NCBI GenBank assembly: GCA_032164245.1 | Contig: JAVMKO010000006.1 | Location: 38,404,319-38,468,318, forward strand | Direction of reading: 5' to 3' | Length of the DNA: 64,000 bases | Origin: Sternotherus odoratus | Taxonomy: Eukaryota; Chordata; Testudines; Kinosternidae | Shown: positions 45,251 through 58,537 of the stretch, piece by piece | Numbering within the stretch: position 1 is the stretch's first letter | How the letters are laid out: each line of letters begins with the position of its first letter | Program-made: the position numbers and the translations under genes | Notes under the pieces: model-generated | What the model saw: only the letters and a program-made list of their open reading frames with translations | Databases searched by the model: none | What the model was told of the DNA's origin: nothing

Positions 45251-48207
45251 TCTGCCACTGTCTTACTACAACAACAACCCCTTACTTACAACAAGGCCTT
45301 AGTGGGTGAGAGAATGACTGCTGGATGGGGATGCTAACAGCCTTGTAGGGACAGTAAAAAAAACCGCTCCCTCTAAGACCCAAGATACATTCTCCTCTTT
45401 GTGAAGTGGAGAGCTGGAGAGATTGGAGGGAATAGTAGAGATGGAGAAACAAAAAGGGAGAATTTGGGAGAGAAACTATTAAGTTGTGTGAATAGGGGAT
45501 GGAGTAAGGGATGGAGAGATAATAAGGGTAATACTCAACTTAAATCCCTGACAAAACTTTGGAATGGTTTATCTGTAAAAGGATTTTGGGAAAAGGGATT
45601 AAAAACTGCCTGCAGAATATATGGACAGTGCATTTTCGCCTTTATAAAGGTAGGATTTTTAGAGCAAAGCTCAGGTCATTGGTAGGCCAGTATAACACAT
45701 TCATACTTACACCTTCCTTTAGAGAGTAACTATTTGGTTCATATTTACTGATAAATGTTGCTAGAAATTTAAAAAATAGGAAATATAAATGTTCTGGGTG
45801 GTTTGTTTCTTAGCTAAGAGTCAATTTCAGTTTGTACTTGTAAGCAGAATCAGTAAGTGTTAACTTTACGAAATATTAATAGAAAAACAGTATAGGGATT
45901 AAAATAAAAGTATTGAAAGCAGAATTATTCAGTATACTACATAGATGTTTGGAACAGTGCATCTCTACATTGCTGAACACTCAGTGCAGGCTTCTTTTTG
46001 CTAACATACAATATTAGTGTATCAAGTTCTAGTAAATTACTTTGTTAAATATTTTTGAGTAGTGCTGTGTGGAACTCCCTAGTGTTGATCCATTTTGGCA
46101 TTAGTCAACGGTTTTTTTTTCTTTAATAAGTTAGCTATTTTTGGCCTTTTTTGTATGGATTGACATCTGTGGTATTCATGGGACTGAGAAGAACCAACAC
46201 GTGATCAATTACCAAACAAGTTTCATTACAAAGTCAAAATGAATGTACAGAATTTGCTCTAAAAATGTCTTTCTAGTAAGAGATTCCTATTTGAGACAAT
46301 TTGATATGAAAGGAGCTACAGCAGACAAAACCACATTCTGTTTTATTCTATAGTATTTCCCTCTCTCTTTCTTAATACAGTTACACAATGCTCTGATTTT
46401 CTCTCTCTTTCTTCTCCCACCCCAATTTGTCAGAGACTACTTGGAAACATAGTGATCGGTTTTATTTTTCTAGTTCCTAACTTGTCAATTCAAAGGATTT
46501 TTAAAACAAGAGAATGTATTTGCATTAGTTACATTTTTAGTTATATAGTATTGACATTTTTTTTCCTACTGCCCGGTGTCTGTCCTGGGTTATGTGTGAT
46601 TTAAGGCATACCAAACAAAAACTACAAAGGTCTTTGAAATTAAAATGTGCTGTTGTCTTCCAATGCACTGATGAAAATTATTCTAACTGCAAAGAACAGT
46701 TAAGCTATCATGTTGACAACTGTAAACTGTTGCCAGTTAAGTTTCTCTTGGTTCTGTGATATTCTGCCTGTGGGGAAAACTCTGATTTTAATTAGCAGTT
46801 GGTGCTCTTGCAAAACTATGTTTGGCACATCTTGGCAAGCTCAGAGAGAACTATCTGTTGTCCTTGCAACTATTTATAAAATTATTATAGAGAAAACTAC
46901 TAGTGTTGCTGATTCTTGAACAAGGCAGTCACTACTATCTCTAACTTCAGCATGACTACACAAATGTATGTCCAAATATTGTGCAAAGTTTGTACGCTGT
47001 ATACTTTTAAAATAGTAGAACTGACACTTCGGACCAATACCAGATTTATTTCCATGATGTATGGAAGTTGTTATAAAGTTCCACAAAGCACTGACTACAT
47101 GTTAAAAGGAGAAAATGGGCCAAATTTTCAATAGGGCATTCACTCAGATTAGATACACATGCTACCAACTTATTCATATCCATTGGGGTGTTTGGGAGCG
47201 CTAACTGGATGCATGCAGTTTGGTCCCGTGATGTTGAAAAAGGAGCCAGATGTCCAGTTTTCCAGTGGTCAGTTCTGGAAATTTGAAGTCTAAAAATGGG
47301 ACTATATGCCCCATTTATGCTCAGCAGCTCTCCTTACCCATCCCAACAGGTGGTGCTGATTTGGGCTCTGGGAAACGTTCTCCCCAGCCCCAATCCTAGC
47401 CCCTGGGAGATCACCAGCAGGAGCTCTTCTGAACATAGAAACGCAGCAGCACCACCAGTAGAAGCACCAAGTGCCCTAACCCAGGAGTTCAGGAGAGGGT
47501 TTAAAGACTCCTCGCAGGGTAAGAAGTGACAGGCATCTGTTTTGTTGCTGGGTTTGGGTTTTTTTTCTTCATTTTGATTTTGGGCATCTTAGCTATAATA
47601 GAGTTGTGGCTTTACTGACTTATCCAAAGCCCATTAAGGTCAGTGGAAAGACTTCCATTGACTTCAGTGGACTTTAGATCAGGCAGCAGGAATCTGGTCT
47701 TAAACACATGATGTATTATATCCTGGATTGTAAATTCTTAAGGCCAGAGACTGACCTCGTCTTGTTTTATTTGTCTTCAGAGTGCCACACACACCTGTGG
47801 CGAAAATAAATTACAATATCAGTTAAAGTATATGTTGTGAAGTCAGCTACTATCTGTGTGGATACATGTGAGATAAATTATTTTAAAAGATGAACTGTGA
47901 AATGCACTGAGATTGCATATGAGACCAGATTCTGGCGCTAAAAAGTAAGGCTTATTTATTATTTATTATTTTATTCTAAAATAAATCTGACAGCACAAGT
48001 TTTTATGCTACCTGAAAATACTTCTTACATTAGCATTTTGCTTGTTAGAAGATCTGTTTTCTTCTTTTATAAAATAATAATATTTCAATAGATGCTCTAA
48101 CTAATTTTAAAAGTATTTCCTGGCTGAAGGGAAAAATGTTATATTTGGCCAACGATGATGCAGCAAAATTATTTGTGGAAAAATATGACACTATTTTAAA
48201 TAGCCCA
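45251..48207. other. No gene recognised; old repeats
   Basis: 'ttccattgacttcagtgg' (47653-47670) is another old palindromic core. 'ttaaggccagagactgacct' with 'agtgccacacacacctgt' (47735-47815, +) is a common sauropsid SINE tail. 47290-47530 is GC-richer, open for 77 codons and followed by 'cagggtaag', which looks like a splice donor. There is no homology evidence, so it is not called as an exon. Confidence 0.45.
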
Positions 48208-48215
48208 CAAAAATG

Positions 48216-48338
48216 TAGTGTGCCCAGATGTCCCCATTTTACAAGGACAGATCCAAAACTCAGGGCTTTTTCATATATTGGCACCTATTAACCCCTACTC
48301 CTGCCCCAATTTTTCACACTTGCTGTTTGATCACCCTA
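48216..48338 (-). mobile_element. hAT MITE (TAGGGTGACCAGA family), copy 3, 8-bp target duplication
   Basis: Opposite orientation to the other two copies: it opens 'tagtgtgcccagatgtccc' and closes 'tgtttgatcaccctа'-type sequence at 48325-48338. The duplication is caaaaatg (48208-48215) versus gaaaaatg (48339-48346), seven of eight. It is more diverged than copies 1 and 2 and lacks their long G run. Confidence 0.83.
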
Positions 48339-48346
48339 GAAAAATG

Positions 48347-50289
48347 TATATTGTATGTAATAATTTGAGGAAAAAATACATGTAGGTAGATATCTATTTC
48401 TCTCTAGACTGCAGAACTTAAAACATACGTTAAAAACATCATCGGGGTTTGTGTGCGTGTGTGTGTTGGACACTTTTGGAAAACTCTATGTCATGCATTT
48501 CAGACCGGACATGGTAAATCTATTCATCATGAGCTGAAGACCACCACTGTGTTTGCAGAGCAAAAAGCCAGCCTTTCTTTTCTGGATAATAAATGATCAC
48601 AGGGCTGGAAATGAGTCAGACATTTCAGACTAGCCAAAGACAAACTATCTTTGATTCCAGTCTTCTTGACTCACCTGTAGATATTCCATGTTATTACTCA
48701 GGTGCTAAGCAGAAGTGCTTTTTGTCTTCAAGGCTGAAAGGCCCTTTAGTTTAAATTAGGGACATTCACTGGTCTTCCCAGAGAAAGTAAAATAAATTCG
48801 CTAGTGGTTACTAGTTGTAAAAAGCTGTTAAAATACACAAGTTCTGCCTCATTTCCAGTGCAATGCTGTGACTTAAGAACACTTGTTTATTGTTACACAG
48901 TATGCTGCCAGACTGTCCAGGTAGATGAAATCTGATTCCCTTTCTTATTGCTTTAAGCATTTCATTATCACTTACGGGTTGTTTCAAAGGACAAGGAAAA
49001 ATATAAGACTTCTTGGAGTAAAGAAGTGACTGACTTTCAGTAACTTGCAGCTGAGCACTTCTCTCTCTCTCTCTTTTTTTTAAGAATAAATTGACTGTGT
49101 TTGACCTTTGACTCAAGAGAATCTTACAGGTTTCTATTACTGAGGAAATAGGTTCCTTAATGACAGTGTCATCAGACGTGAGATGAGTAAAAGAAGCTGT
49201 TATGTAATGAAACATGAAGAGACATACATGAAATATTAAAGGCTTGATGGGGCAAGTCAGCCTGCGTCAACAATATGCTAAGAACATCTATCATAACAGA
49301 ACCGATGCCCAAACAGTGATACTCTGGCTGCATATTTGGTATGTAGTCAGATTGCTGAAGTGTAGCCCTCTTCTGCTGACCTATTGCACTGTTATGAAGT
49401 GTAAACTATCTCTAGATAAGCTATCTGTTGGTTAGAGCTAAACCCTGGCCTGCTACTAATGGATTCCCACCATTGTTTCCCCAGAACACTTTTGGTAATT
49501 TCTAATGAATCCTGGTATTGATGATGCGCCTTTAAATTTCATCCATTTGTTGTTTTTCATTCCTTTCATTAACACTATAAAAATATGGCAAGAAAAATAC
49601 AGAAAAACAAGATTGCAACTGCTTATTTGTGTTGAAATATATTTTAAACAATTGTTAAAATGCTTTGCGTCTTAAGATGTTTGTCACTAATCAAATGGCT
49701 GATTTGTATATAAGCAACTAACTTTGTATCTTACTTGCAGCTGTGCAGTGTTTGAAAATGTCGTCTTCTAAAATGATGATAGTTCTGTTACACAGGCTAA
49801 TGCAAATGTTTTTTAGGAAGTAGAAAAAAGCCTTGCAGGCATCAGCAGTTTATTAGATCCTGATTCTGTTTTAAAAGCTTTTAGCACCAGTCTTTTATCA
49901 CATTTGTGTGAGAGACAGGACGTATAAAAAGGCAAGCACATTTGAATAAATTACACTCCGTTCATTGTTAAAATTATTATAGGCTAAGTCCAGACTTAAC
50001 ACAGTTGCAAAAGTAGTTTTGCATTTACAGCTTTCCTGGTCTCTGTGTTAGAAGTTTATATAATTATCAGCTTGTTAACAAGTTGTTAGTTAATTTTATT
50101 TATTTATTGTACTAGGGATGGGAGATCTTAAAGATTCTGCAATTTCTAAATACCCCCACTTACGGAAGTTATGATTTTTATTCTGAGCCTTATCAAACAC
50201 TGCAGCACTCTTTCCCTACCATCCCTATATATCTGTCTACTTATAAGCCCCACTTCATCTAGTATCTGAGTGCCTCACAGTCATTAATG
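48347..50289. other. No gene recognised
   Basis: AT-rich. A 134-codon minus-strand frame at 48811-49215 crosses a (CT)n/(T)n tract at about 49060-49082 and has no domain resemblance. Confidence 0.45.
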
Positions 50290-50430
50290 AACTTCAACTC
50301 TATTATTTAGACAAGGAGCTGCAATAAGGGATATATTAAGTGACATGCCCAAGATCACACAGGAAGTCTCTGATTGATCTGGGAATTGAACTTAGGTTTC
50401 TTGAGTCCCACTGTGGTGCCCTAAACACTA
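50290..50430 (-). mobile_element. MIR-type SINE
   Basis: 'gacatgcccaagatcacaca', 'gatctgggaattgaacttag' and 'gtgccctaaacact' are the complement of the MIR head and core in the right order. The tail is not clear. Confidence 0.65.
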
Positions 50431-53400
50431 TTTATTTATGTCCATAAATCAATCCTCCAGTTACTTTTTGTCCTCATCCGATGTTTTTGTCAGTATAGGT
50501 TTCTTTTTAAATTACTATAACTTTATATCAAGTTTTAGGGTGGATTATCCACCAGTTGCTACCATCTCATCCTGCTTGTTCTCTGTCATCACTTTGAAGG
50601 TAAGACAGAACACCTCAGGGTCAGCTTCTCCTTAAAGATGGATGAGTCCATTTGAATAAAATAAGAGTCCTAAATCTTCATCCTAAACTCAGTCTAAACT
50701 AAAACTGGTTGGGTTTTTGGTGATGATAGTTGTTTTGGAATGGAGGGGGAGTTTGGTTTTTTTTGTTTCCTTCCTAAAAATTACTAAATGTCCCTTTTCT
50801 TTAACTTTCTTCTCCATATGCCTCTGCACTTTTTGGTTTGGCTGGGACAGTAGGTGGAAATACCATGAGAAAATTGTTCCTGTAATCTCTTCAGCCTTAT
50901 TGAAATCAGCACTGACAGGAAATCTCACAGGAAAGTCTTTTCTTATGAGATTTTCAGCCCAATTTCTCAACCCTAGGCTTTTTAATCAGGTATGAGAGGA
51001 AAGAAACAAGGGATCTGAAATCCTTATCCCTGAGCAAACTCTGAGTAAAAAAAATTTTACCCACAGAAACTGTGCAGGGATTGAAAGTTGAGGAATCCAT
51101 TCCTTGGTGCCTCCACAACCCAGTCACAACCATTCCAATTTACTGAGGACTGTGGACACGGTCAGCTGGATATGTGCACTGAACAAACACCTTGGGCACA
51201 TTTGTCTGCTCTATGCAGCAAACCTTGTAAATGGGTCTAATACCTGATTTTCACCACTGATTTGGCCCTTCTGCACAGGAGACCTGCAGCGTTTATGCCA
51301 TTTTGAGCCTTAGCATATGTGCTTCAGGGGGTGCAGGATTTTGGCCTGAGCGAACTACTGTTCACATATCTCAGAAAAAAGTAACATTTCCAACTACCGG
51401 TTCCTGACGGTGTGCATCTAAGGCAACTAGCCAGATCCATAGGAATTAAAAGTTACCCAGAACTCTTTTTAAAAAAAAATTCTATAAATTTCAGAAAAAT
51501 CTGGTGAATAAGTCACATCTGCAGCAGGTACTGTAACTTTCATGTGTTCTAATAGCATTTACTTCATGGATCAGTCCAGGACTCATTAATCTTAGCGGTC
51601 CAACATACTCAACTTCAGTAGCAGATCAAAATTTATTTTCCTTCCACCCTTTTGTTTCCAGGCCCACTTACTCCAACCATTAAAAGGATATCCAACTCTA
51701 TTGAATTGTCTTCTTGTTGCCACAACATAATGTGAAAATAAGACATTGTTTGTATTTACATTTTTTCTCCATTTTTGGGGGTTGAGGGAACTATTAGTTG
51801 AGAGCAACTGTTGGTATTTATTACTCTCCTTATCTTTTGTGGGCAAGAAGCAGAAACTGAAGATGGAATTTTGTTCTCCTTGAACTGTAAACATGTAAAG
51901 TGTCCCAATTCTCTATACTGTCACCAATGGCAGATTATATTTAGTTACAAAATAATGCACAATACTTTTTAGATATATGAATTATCTACTCATGTAGACC
52001 TCCCTGTACTTTAATATAGTTTAAAATATATATTCTGTAGAATCCAGATATAAGCTGGGTGAATGCTGCAAAAGAGAATGTGTGAGTACTTTTTCAACCT
52101 TTTCTACAAATTTCGTTTGGCTGATCATGTCTCTTTGATGTTTGCTTTCCATGAATATTCTAGAAAGATTTTTACTTGTAGGAATATTCATTGAAAGAAC
52201 AAATTGTGAGGACGTAGTGCTGACTACTTGGATAAAGTGGATTATGAATTTGTAACTATAAGCCCTTTTGCTAGCCACCTGATTTAGGAGAAATACTCAA
52301 CCAAGTAAATGCAAATAAATCTACCACGTGCTTTATACATCAAGCAAAACAGCACACCTTTCAATTGGTAATACAAATACATGTATGAACCAGTTGTGGT
52401 ATTCAGAGGCTGAAATATGTTTGCATAAAACATTTATTAACATTTCTTAAGCAATTCTGAACAATGAACCAATTAATAGTAATCGCTCTGTGTTCATGGA
52501 CAATTAATTAATTAACAAGAAAAAATTCTAAATTTTGTGACTAATGTGTTTGCTGCTGGTAGTCTATTCAGCCCTATTCCAAGTCATGTCTTTTGGATTT
52601 TCTATGGAAACAATTTTCATTAAACTAACCACGTGTCCTACCATGTAAGAGATGCCCAGGGAATAAGACATGCATGTCCACTACAAAAAAGAATTCTGAT
52701 GGGATTAATATGATTATGTTATACCATAAATAAATTAGTGAAAATTTTCCCATGAAATATGAGAAATGCTCTTTTAGTAAATTTATTTATATCTACATTG
52801 AAAACTCACTTTTCTCTTCAGAGATGAGCCTGTACCAAAACACAGTTCCAAAAATCCCAAAATTATAGGATAAGTGTGAATTGGAATCTGAGTCCAAAAT
52901 TTGTATTTTAGGACTCACTTGAATTTCCATTCCAGGTCGGTTTTAAGGTTCTTTTTTAATGTTTAAAACACACAGAGATAATGTGTATGAAGAGAAACCT
53001 ATTTTTTTATTATTATTATTGTTGTTGCAGTTGGTGTTTTTCTGTTTCTTTGTTATTAGAAAGCTATAGACCAAGTTTGAGGCTTCCAAAAATTGTGGTG
53101 TTGTCATTTATTCCAAACTTGATCCTAGTTGATTGAATAAATACTCAGACAAAAGCATTTAAAAAAAAAAGTTTGTTTGCTTCACTTAAGGCAAACTGGC
53201 TGAAATGTTTTAATGGCAAGTAATACAACACCAAGGAGGCGTCTCTGAGAATGTTCCTGCTGCACATGCCATTGTTTCTTATGACAATAATGGCTTGTGG
53301 TAACGTAGTCCAATGTGAGTTCCCACAGAATTATATAACTGTTACAAAACGAATGTAGGTTTTCACTGTGTGATGCAGCAAGAACTTTGTAAGAAATGAT

Positions 53401-56400
53401 CATCTGGGGAAAGCAGCTCCAAAGCTCTTCCACTGCTTCTGCTACACACCCTCGTGTGTAATTATTAGACAATGACACATTTTATTAAACTGTCTGTGAA
53501 AATACTTTGCCGCTTTTTTTTTTAAATTAGGTCCACTAATCATGGAACCAAAAGCCATGCCCCCACCCTTGGACTGTTCCTAATATCACCTGCCTCCCTC
53601 CCACCATACTGAGCTATGTGGAGTGGAGTTCCCCTGCATATCTGTTCTGCAGCTTTCCACTATGGTTCTGTTGCACTAGAAGGTTTTTATGGCACCAGCA
53701 TCCTTAGGTGAATTTCATCCTTGGTCCCAAATCTGATGCTCTAATGTAAGCAAAATTTGCAAAGCTTCAGTAGAATGGCAGTTTTTCCATCCACACCTAC
53801 AGCAGCAGGTCCACTGCATGTAACAAACTTCTTTGGCTGAAAATTCAGAATTTAGAAAATGACGGAAGCAATGGAATAATTCAGCTTTTTGTCTATAGAG
53901 ATATGGATGCAGTTCTAAATTAAGTTCTAAATTAGATAAGTGAATTGAGTCTGATGATTTTCGTTTGCTAGTGTAGATGCTTAACAGGGTTTTGTTGGTC
54001 AGTGTAGAAGATGGAAAAAAAAGTAGGACTGCATCTCCTTACCTTATTCCTATCTCTAGTGTCATTATCTCAATTCCATGATTACTTAACTTCTTCCCTA
54101 CAACTGCGGGCGCTTGAAAAATGGTAATATTACATTAATATTACTGAAGATTTCATAGTCAAAGGATCATTAAAATGTATATTAGAGGCCAAATTCTCTG
54201 CTGTTGGAACTCCAGTGCAGCCAGTCAAGTTTTGTTTGATCCTTGATCTTAAATTGTTTTCACTTGGAAATTAATATGTAGGTATGTGTAGTTTATTTTT
54301 CTTAAACCCTGGAAGTAGCTATGGTAATATTATAGGTGGACTCTTCTACTATCTTTATCCACTAGGTGACAGTACAACTCTTTTACCTTTTTTTTATTAT
54401 TATCCATAGGTGATTGAAGCAAAAGAAGAAAGTTAATTTAAACAACTTCTGAGAATATATTCTTGGCAGTTGAAAATTAATACATACTCTGTGTGAATTG
54501 TTTGTTTATATTTTTGGTAGTGAAGAAATATTTCTCATAAGTTAGTTTGCTTAATGCAAATAAAGTGGTTCTTTATCATTAAGCAAAGCTATTGTTTGGT
54601 TTTAACCAAAAGACCCCTTACATTGTAACTTAACTGTAGATTGATAAATAGCTATGGAAAACATAAATACTGAAAGTTACTGAAAATGAACCCGTGTTTA
54701 ACAGCTGAAGGTAAGATATGCAAAATAAACCCTGAATTTTAGCAGTAATCTCTAAGAAGAAAGGTGAATTTTTAAAACTATCTTTTAAATAATAATAATA
54801 TGTACAGTATCATTAACCTTTTTAATAAACAGTTGTGCTATGAATTACATGACTTGTTATTTAAACTGTTTTTTAAAAGAATGAAAATAAATTACTAATT
54901 TTCAGCATTTCCATTGTACTCTACCATGTCTAGTATTTAATTTAGGCAAAATAAAATTAAATATTTCTTTTTGTATTTATTTGAAAATTTTATAAAATAG
55001 AGTTCCCCTTCGCTACCCATTTTCATTTGCATATTTCCCATTTTTATTTTGGACAAATCTTGGAGGGAGGATAAAGGAAAAAAAGGTATATAGAAATGTG
55101 CTGGAGTGTGATATATTGTATGTTCTGCAGGCTGCTTCTTCAAACATGCATTTCATTGACACTAGTCACAGGAGTAAAGTTTCATGACTAAATGTTTACA
55201 GGATCAGTCCTGCAACAACTACCATGTACAAGATAAAACATACACCAAAAAAAACCTAGATGTTATTCATATTGTGTGATTATATGAATATATAAAATTA
55301 TAATTTAATAGTTACAATATGAGCCATGTAAAGTATTAAAAAATCCCAAGAACTAAACATTTGTGTTTGTAATTACAGTGAGATTTTTGAATGAGTTTTA
55401 GAATGATATAGGTTTGCAGAGGCTATTTTAATTTATAATGCAATGCTGAAACCACTTGGAATATTGTTTGTAAATACTGGCAAACCTCTGATTCCTATTA
55501 GAGGAAAGGACAAAACTGTTCTCATAGCATAACAGACATATTTGTATCAGGCTATTATTACATTCTGGAAACAAATGTCTCTGTATAATAAACAAAGTAA
55601 TAGCCATTTTTAAAATTTATATCTAATTCCCAAAAGTTATAAAATATAATAAGCAAAATGAACATTTTACAGTAGTAATAAAAGATACAATTTAATGACA
55701 AGTGAAAATTAAATAAACTAATGATCTGATATACACATTGCACACTTTCTTACAGAACACCTTCAAAATGTACCTTATAAAAAATCTATTTTAAACATTT
55801 AGCAAAAACCAATTATAATCATGAGCCTACATAACTCAGAAAACATCGTTCTTAAAAGAAAAAGAAAATTTTCATCAGTATGACTTGTAGTAAGTAGCAC
55901 TTGCTGGACTAAATTGTGCTGTGATTTACACTCTATGTAATCCCTCCATTAGGGTACAAGGTAGGGCAGAATTTGGCCCATTATGTTTAATGATTGATGA
56001 CTACGAAAGTGTTACACATTTAAAATTTATGATACAGCATTACAAAGGTTCACTTTGTACTTTGAGCTAGGATTTCTAGAGACATTAAATGCTGTTGCAC
56101 ATTTCAACACTTCTAGTAAAATGGTTGTGGTTCATTTTTGAGACATCAATTTCTATATACATTTACTACATACTATACAATTCTGTTACTTGTGGTCTCA
56201 TTACGACATGTAATGTGAAAGAGATTTCATTTAAAAAAAAATGAAATCCTTTTAATCTTCAACAGAGTCTTCTGTTTAGTCTCAGAATATAGAAAAGATC
56301 AAATACGCTGTATTATAGAATATAATGCCTAAGTGCTTGCCTTATTTTTTTCAATTTATTTTAGGCATGTGCCAAAATACTGCATCCTTTGTCTGATTCA

Positions 56401-57354
56401 CATAATGCTGCGATAAAATACTACCTGCCTTACACACTCTTCTCAAATTTTTCATTTATTTGTACAAGAGCTAAACAAAATACAAAGGCCTCAATGCTGA
56501 ATTTAGCCCAAACCACAAAAAGCGATTACTTTGTTTTTGATTCATTAAAATGTAAGCTATTGTGTAACCATTATGTCTATAATTTCCCTATATTTCTTAA
56601 CAGAAAAAATGATTGCACTGTTAACCGTATAAGGTCTGCTAGGGGAATGTGAAATTTTTTTATTTACAATACATTACATTTTTCTGAGATTTGATTTAGG
56701 CTTCAGTGTAGTGACATTACCTTTATAGTTAAAATTGTCATTTCCACTATAAACTCTATTTCAAGATGTTTATAATTCAACTCAGACATTTAAAAAATAA
56801 GCAATCTAGGCTGTGAGGTCTTTATTTGGCAGTGAATTTTTTAGTACACATTTGGAAAAAAAATAGCTCTGCTTTTTCAAGTTATAAGAAAACAAAACCA
56901 AATGTTAGTGGTTCAGACACATTTTTGTCCACTTATAACCTAAAGCCAGTTTAATTTTATTTAATGAAATTTTAGACACCATTAATTCTTAGCAAATACG
57001 GATGATAACTAACTATTAAGTATACTAATTGAGAAAAGCAATCATGTTACTTTGCCAATAATTTTTTTAATGTAAAATTCAGTTAGCTACATGATGCCAT
57101 TGTTGATGTCAGTAGGGAGTTCTCTTTAAAAGCTGCTTGTACAACATGGCCTCATGTATGTACACTTTGGACCTGTTGCTTATCTTATTGGTTTTTCACC
57201 AATGTAACTCCATTCATTTTAGTGGAATTACTTCTGATTTACACTACTTTGAGAGAGAATCAGATCAACTGTGCTTATGCCTGGCAGCAGAAATGACAAA
57301 GCAGAGAATCTCTGTTCCAGATAGAGGTTCTTTAACCTATGTTACAGATTTCAA
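50431..57354. other. Long stretch without recognised gene; degenerate repeats only
   Basis: I see AT-rich DNA with old fragments. 'gggcagaatttggccc' at 55964-55979 and 'ttttcaccaatgtaactcca' with 'ggaattacttctgatttaca' near 57190-57245 belong to common palindromic amniote repeats. 54400-54960 is strongly AT-rich. The low density of young repeats makes this the best place in the window to look for conserved non-coding elements, which an alignment would show. Confidence 0.45.
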
Positions 57355-57462
57355 ACTTAGCCCACGAAAGCTCATGATCCCTAAGATCTGTTAGTCTATA
57401 AGGTGCTACAAGACTCTGTCGCTTTTGCAGATCCAGACTAACACGGCTACCCCTCCGATACA
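57355..57462 (+). mobile_element. 3' end of a widespread reptilian retroelement, class uncertain
   Basis: 'cttagcccacgaaagctcat', 'ctgttagtctataaggtgct' and 'ccagactaacacggctaccc' are, from memory of reptile sequences, a very common repeat end. A Penelope-like origin is my best guess. No coding part is present here. Confidence 0.5.
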
Positions 57463-58014
57463 TTTCAAACTATGTATCCTATATCCTTTGAAGTCCAGGG
57501 GAATTATTTCATCAACTTAAATGGGTGCCGAATAAGGCCATAGATCCTGATCCTGTAAATACACACATACTCAACTCATGTGAGAAGTCCCATTAGCTTC
57601 ACATAAGTGAAATTTGCAAGTACTTAAGGCATCGTTGGATTGTGTTCTGATTCTGTGGAGTTTATTATTTTATTTGTGTTCTGCACTTGTATTTCTATAT
57701 TAGGTTGCACTTTCATGCTGTTGAATCAACATCCACTGGTTTCTATACAATTTTACTTTTTAAATTGATCTAATTATTTCTTATAATTGTTATTTCTTCT
57801 TTACTAAAAACATAGCTGGATAAATATTGATATTTACAGAAGGAAATCTGTTCTGACAGAAAAAATGGAAGAAATAGGATGAGTATTATTTGTGTCACAT
57901 GATGAACTATTAAGAGTAACACACTATTCAGGTTGGGTGGGACAGTTGCAGCTGTTATGCCAAACCTATTCATCTGAAGTATATATATGGCCACCATTAC
58001 TCTAGTTTCTGAGA
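57463..58014. other. No gene; one degenerate palindromic repeat
   Basis: 57525-57655 contains 'gatcctgatcctgtaaatac', 'actcatgtgagaagtcccat' and 'cttcacataagtgaaatttg', a diverged member of the old family also seen at 41167-41275. Confidence 0.4.
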
Positions 58015-58185
58015 ACCTTAGAGTCTTTAAGGTATTTATCTTCCCAGAGAGGTAGGGAATTACTATTATCCCCTTTGACTGAGGCTAATTGACTGGTCAT
58101 GAAGTCATACCAGGAAGTCTGTGGTAAAGCAGGGACTCCCAAGTCCTAGACTGGAGTCCTAGTCACTGGACCATCTTTCTTCTCC
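58015..58185 (-). mobile_element. MIR-type SINE
   Basis: Reading from the right on the minus strand, the head is the complement of 'gactggagtcctagtcactg' and 'gcagggactcccaag'. The core is the complement of 'tattatcccctttgactgag'. Its order and spacing fit MIR. Confidence 0.68.
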
Positions 58186-58537
58186 TCATTACTTAGCACC
58201 TCATGCCAAATGAAAAAAATGATGAGGTGTATTATGGCATCCCTTTTTGTGAAATAGATAATCACATTTTAGTGGACAATCCCAGTACAAAGCACTGGAG
58301 TGAGACATATGGAAGAGGTGCAGTAAGATCAGGCAGAAAGCATATGTATTTTAATATATTCATTTGAAATAGCAATCTGAAAATATTGTCTTTCACCCAT
58401 TTGCCCTTTAACAGGTCATATTCAACCACATTATAGGTATTCTTGCCATGAAAAGTAAAGGCAGAAAGGTTATATTCAAAAGAATTTAGTAGTGTAAAAT
58501 TTACTTCTGTACTGTTACTACCAGTGGTGACTGGAGG

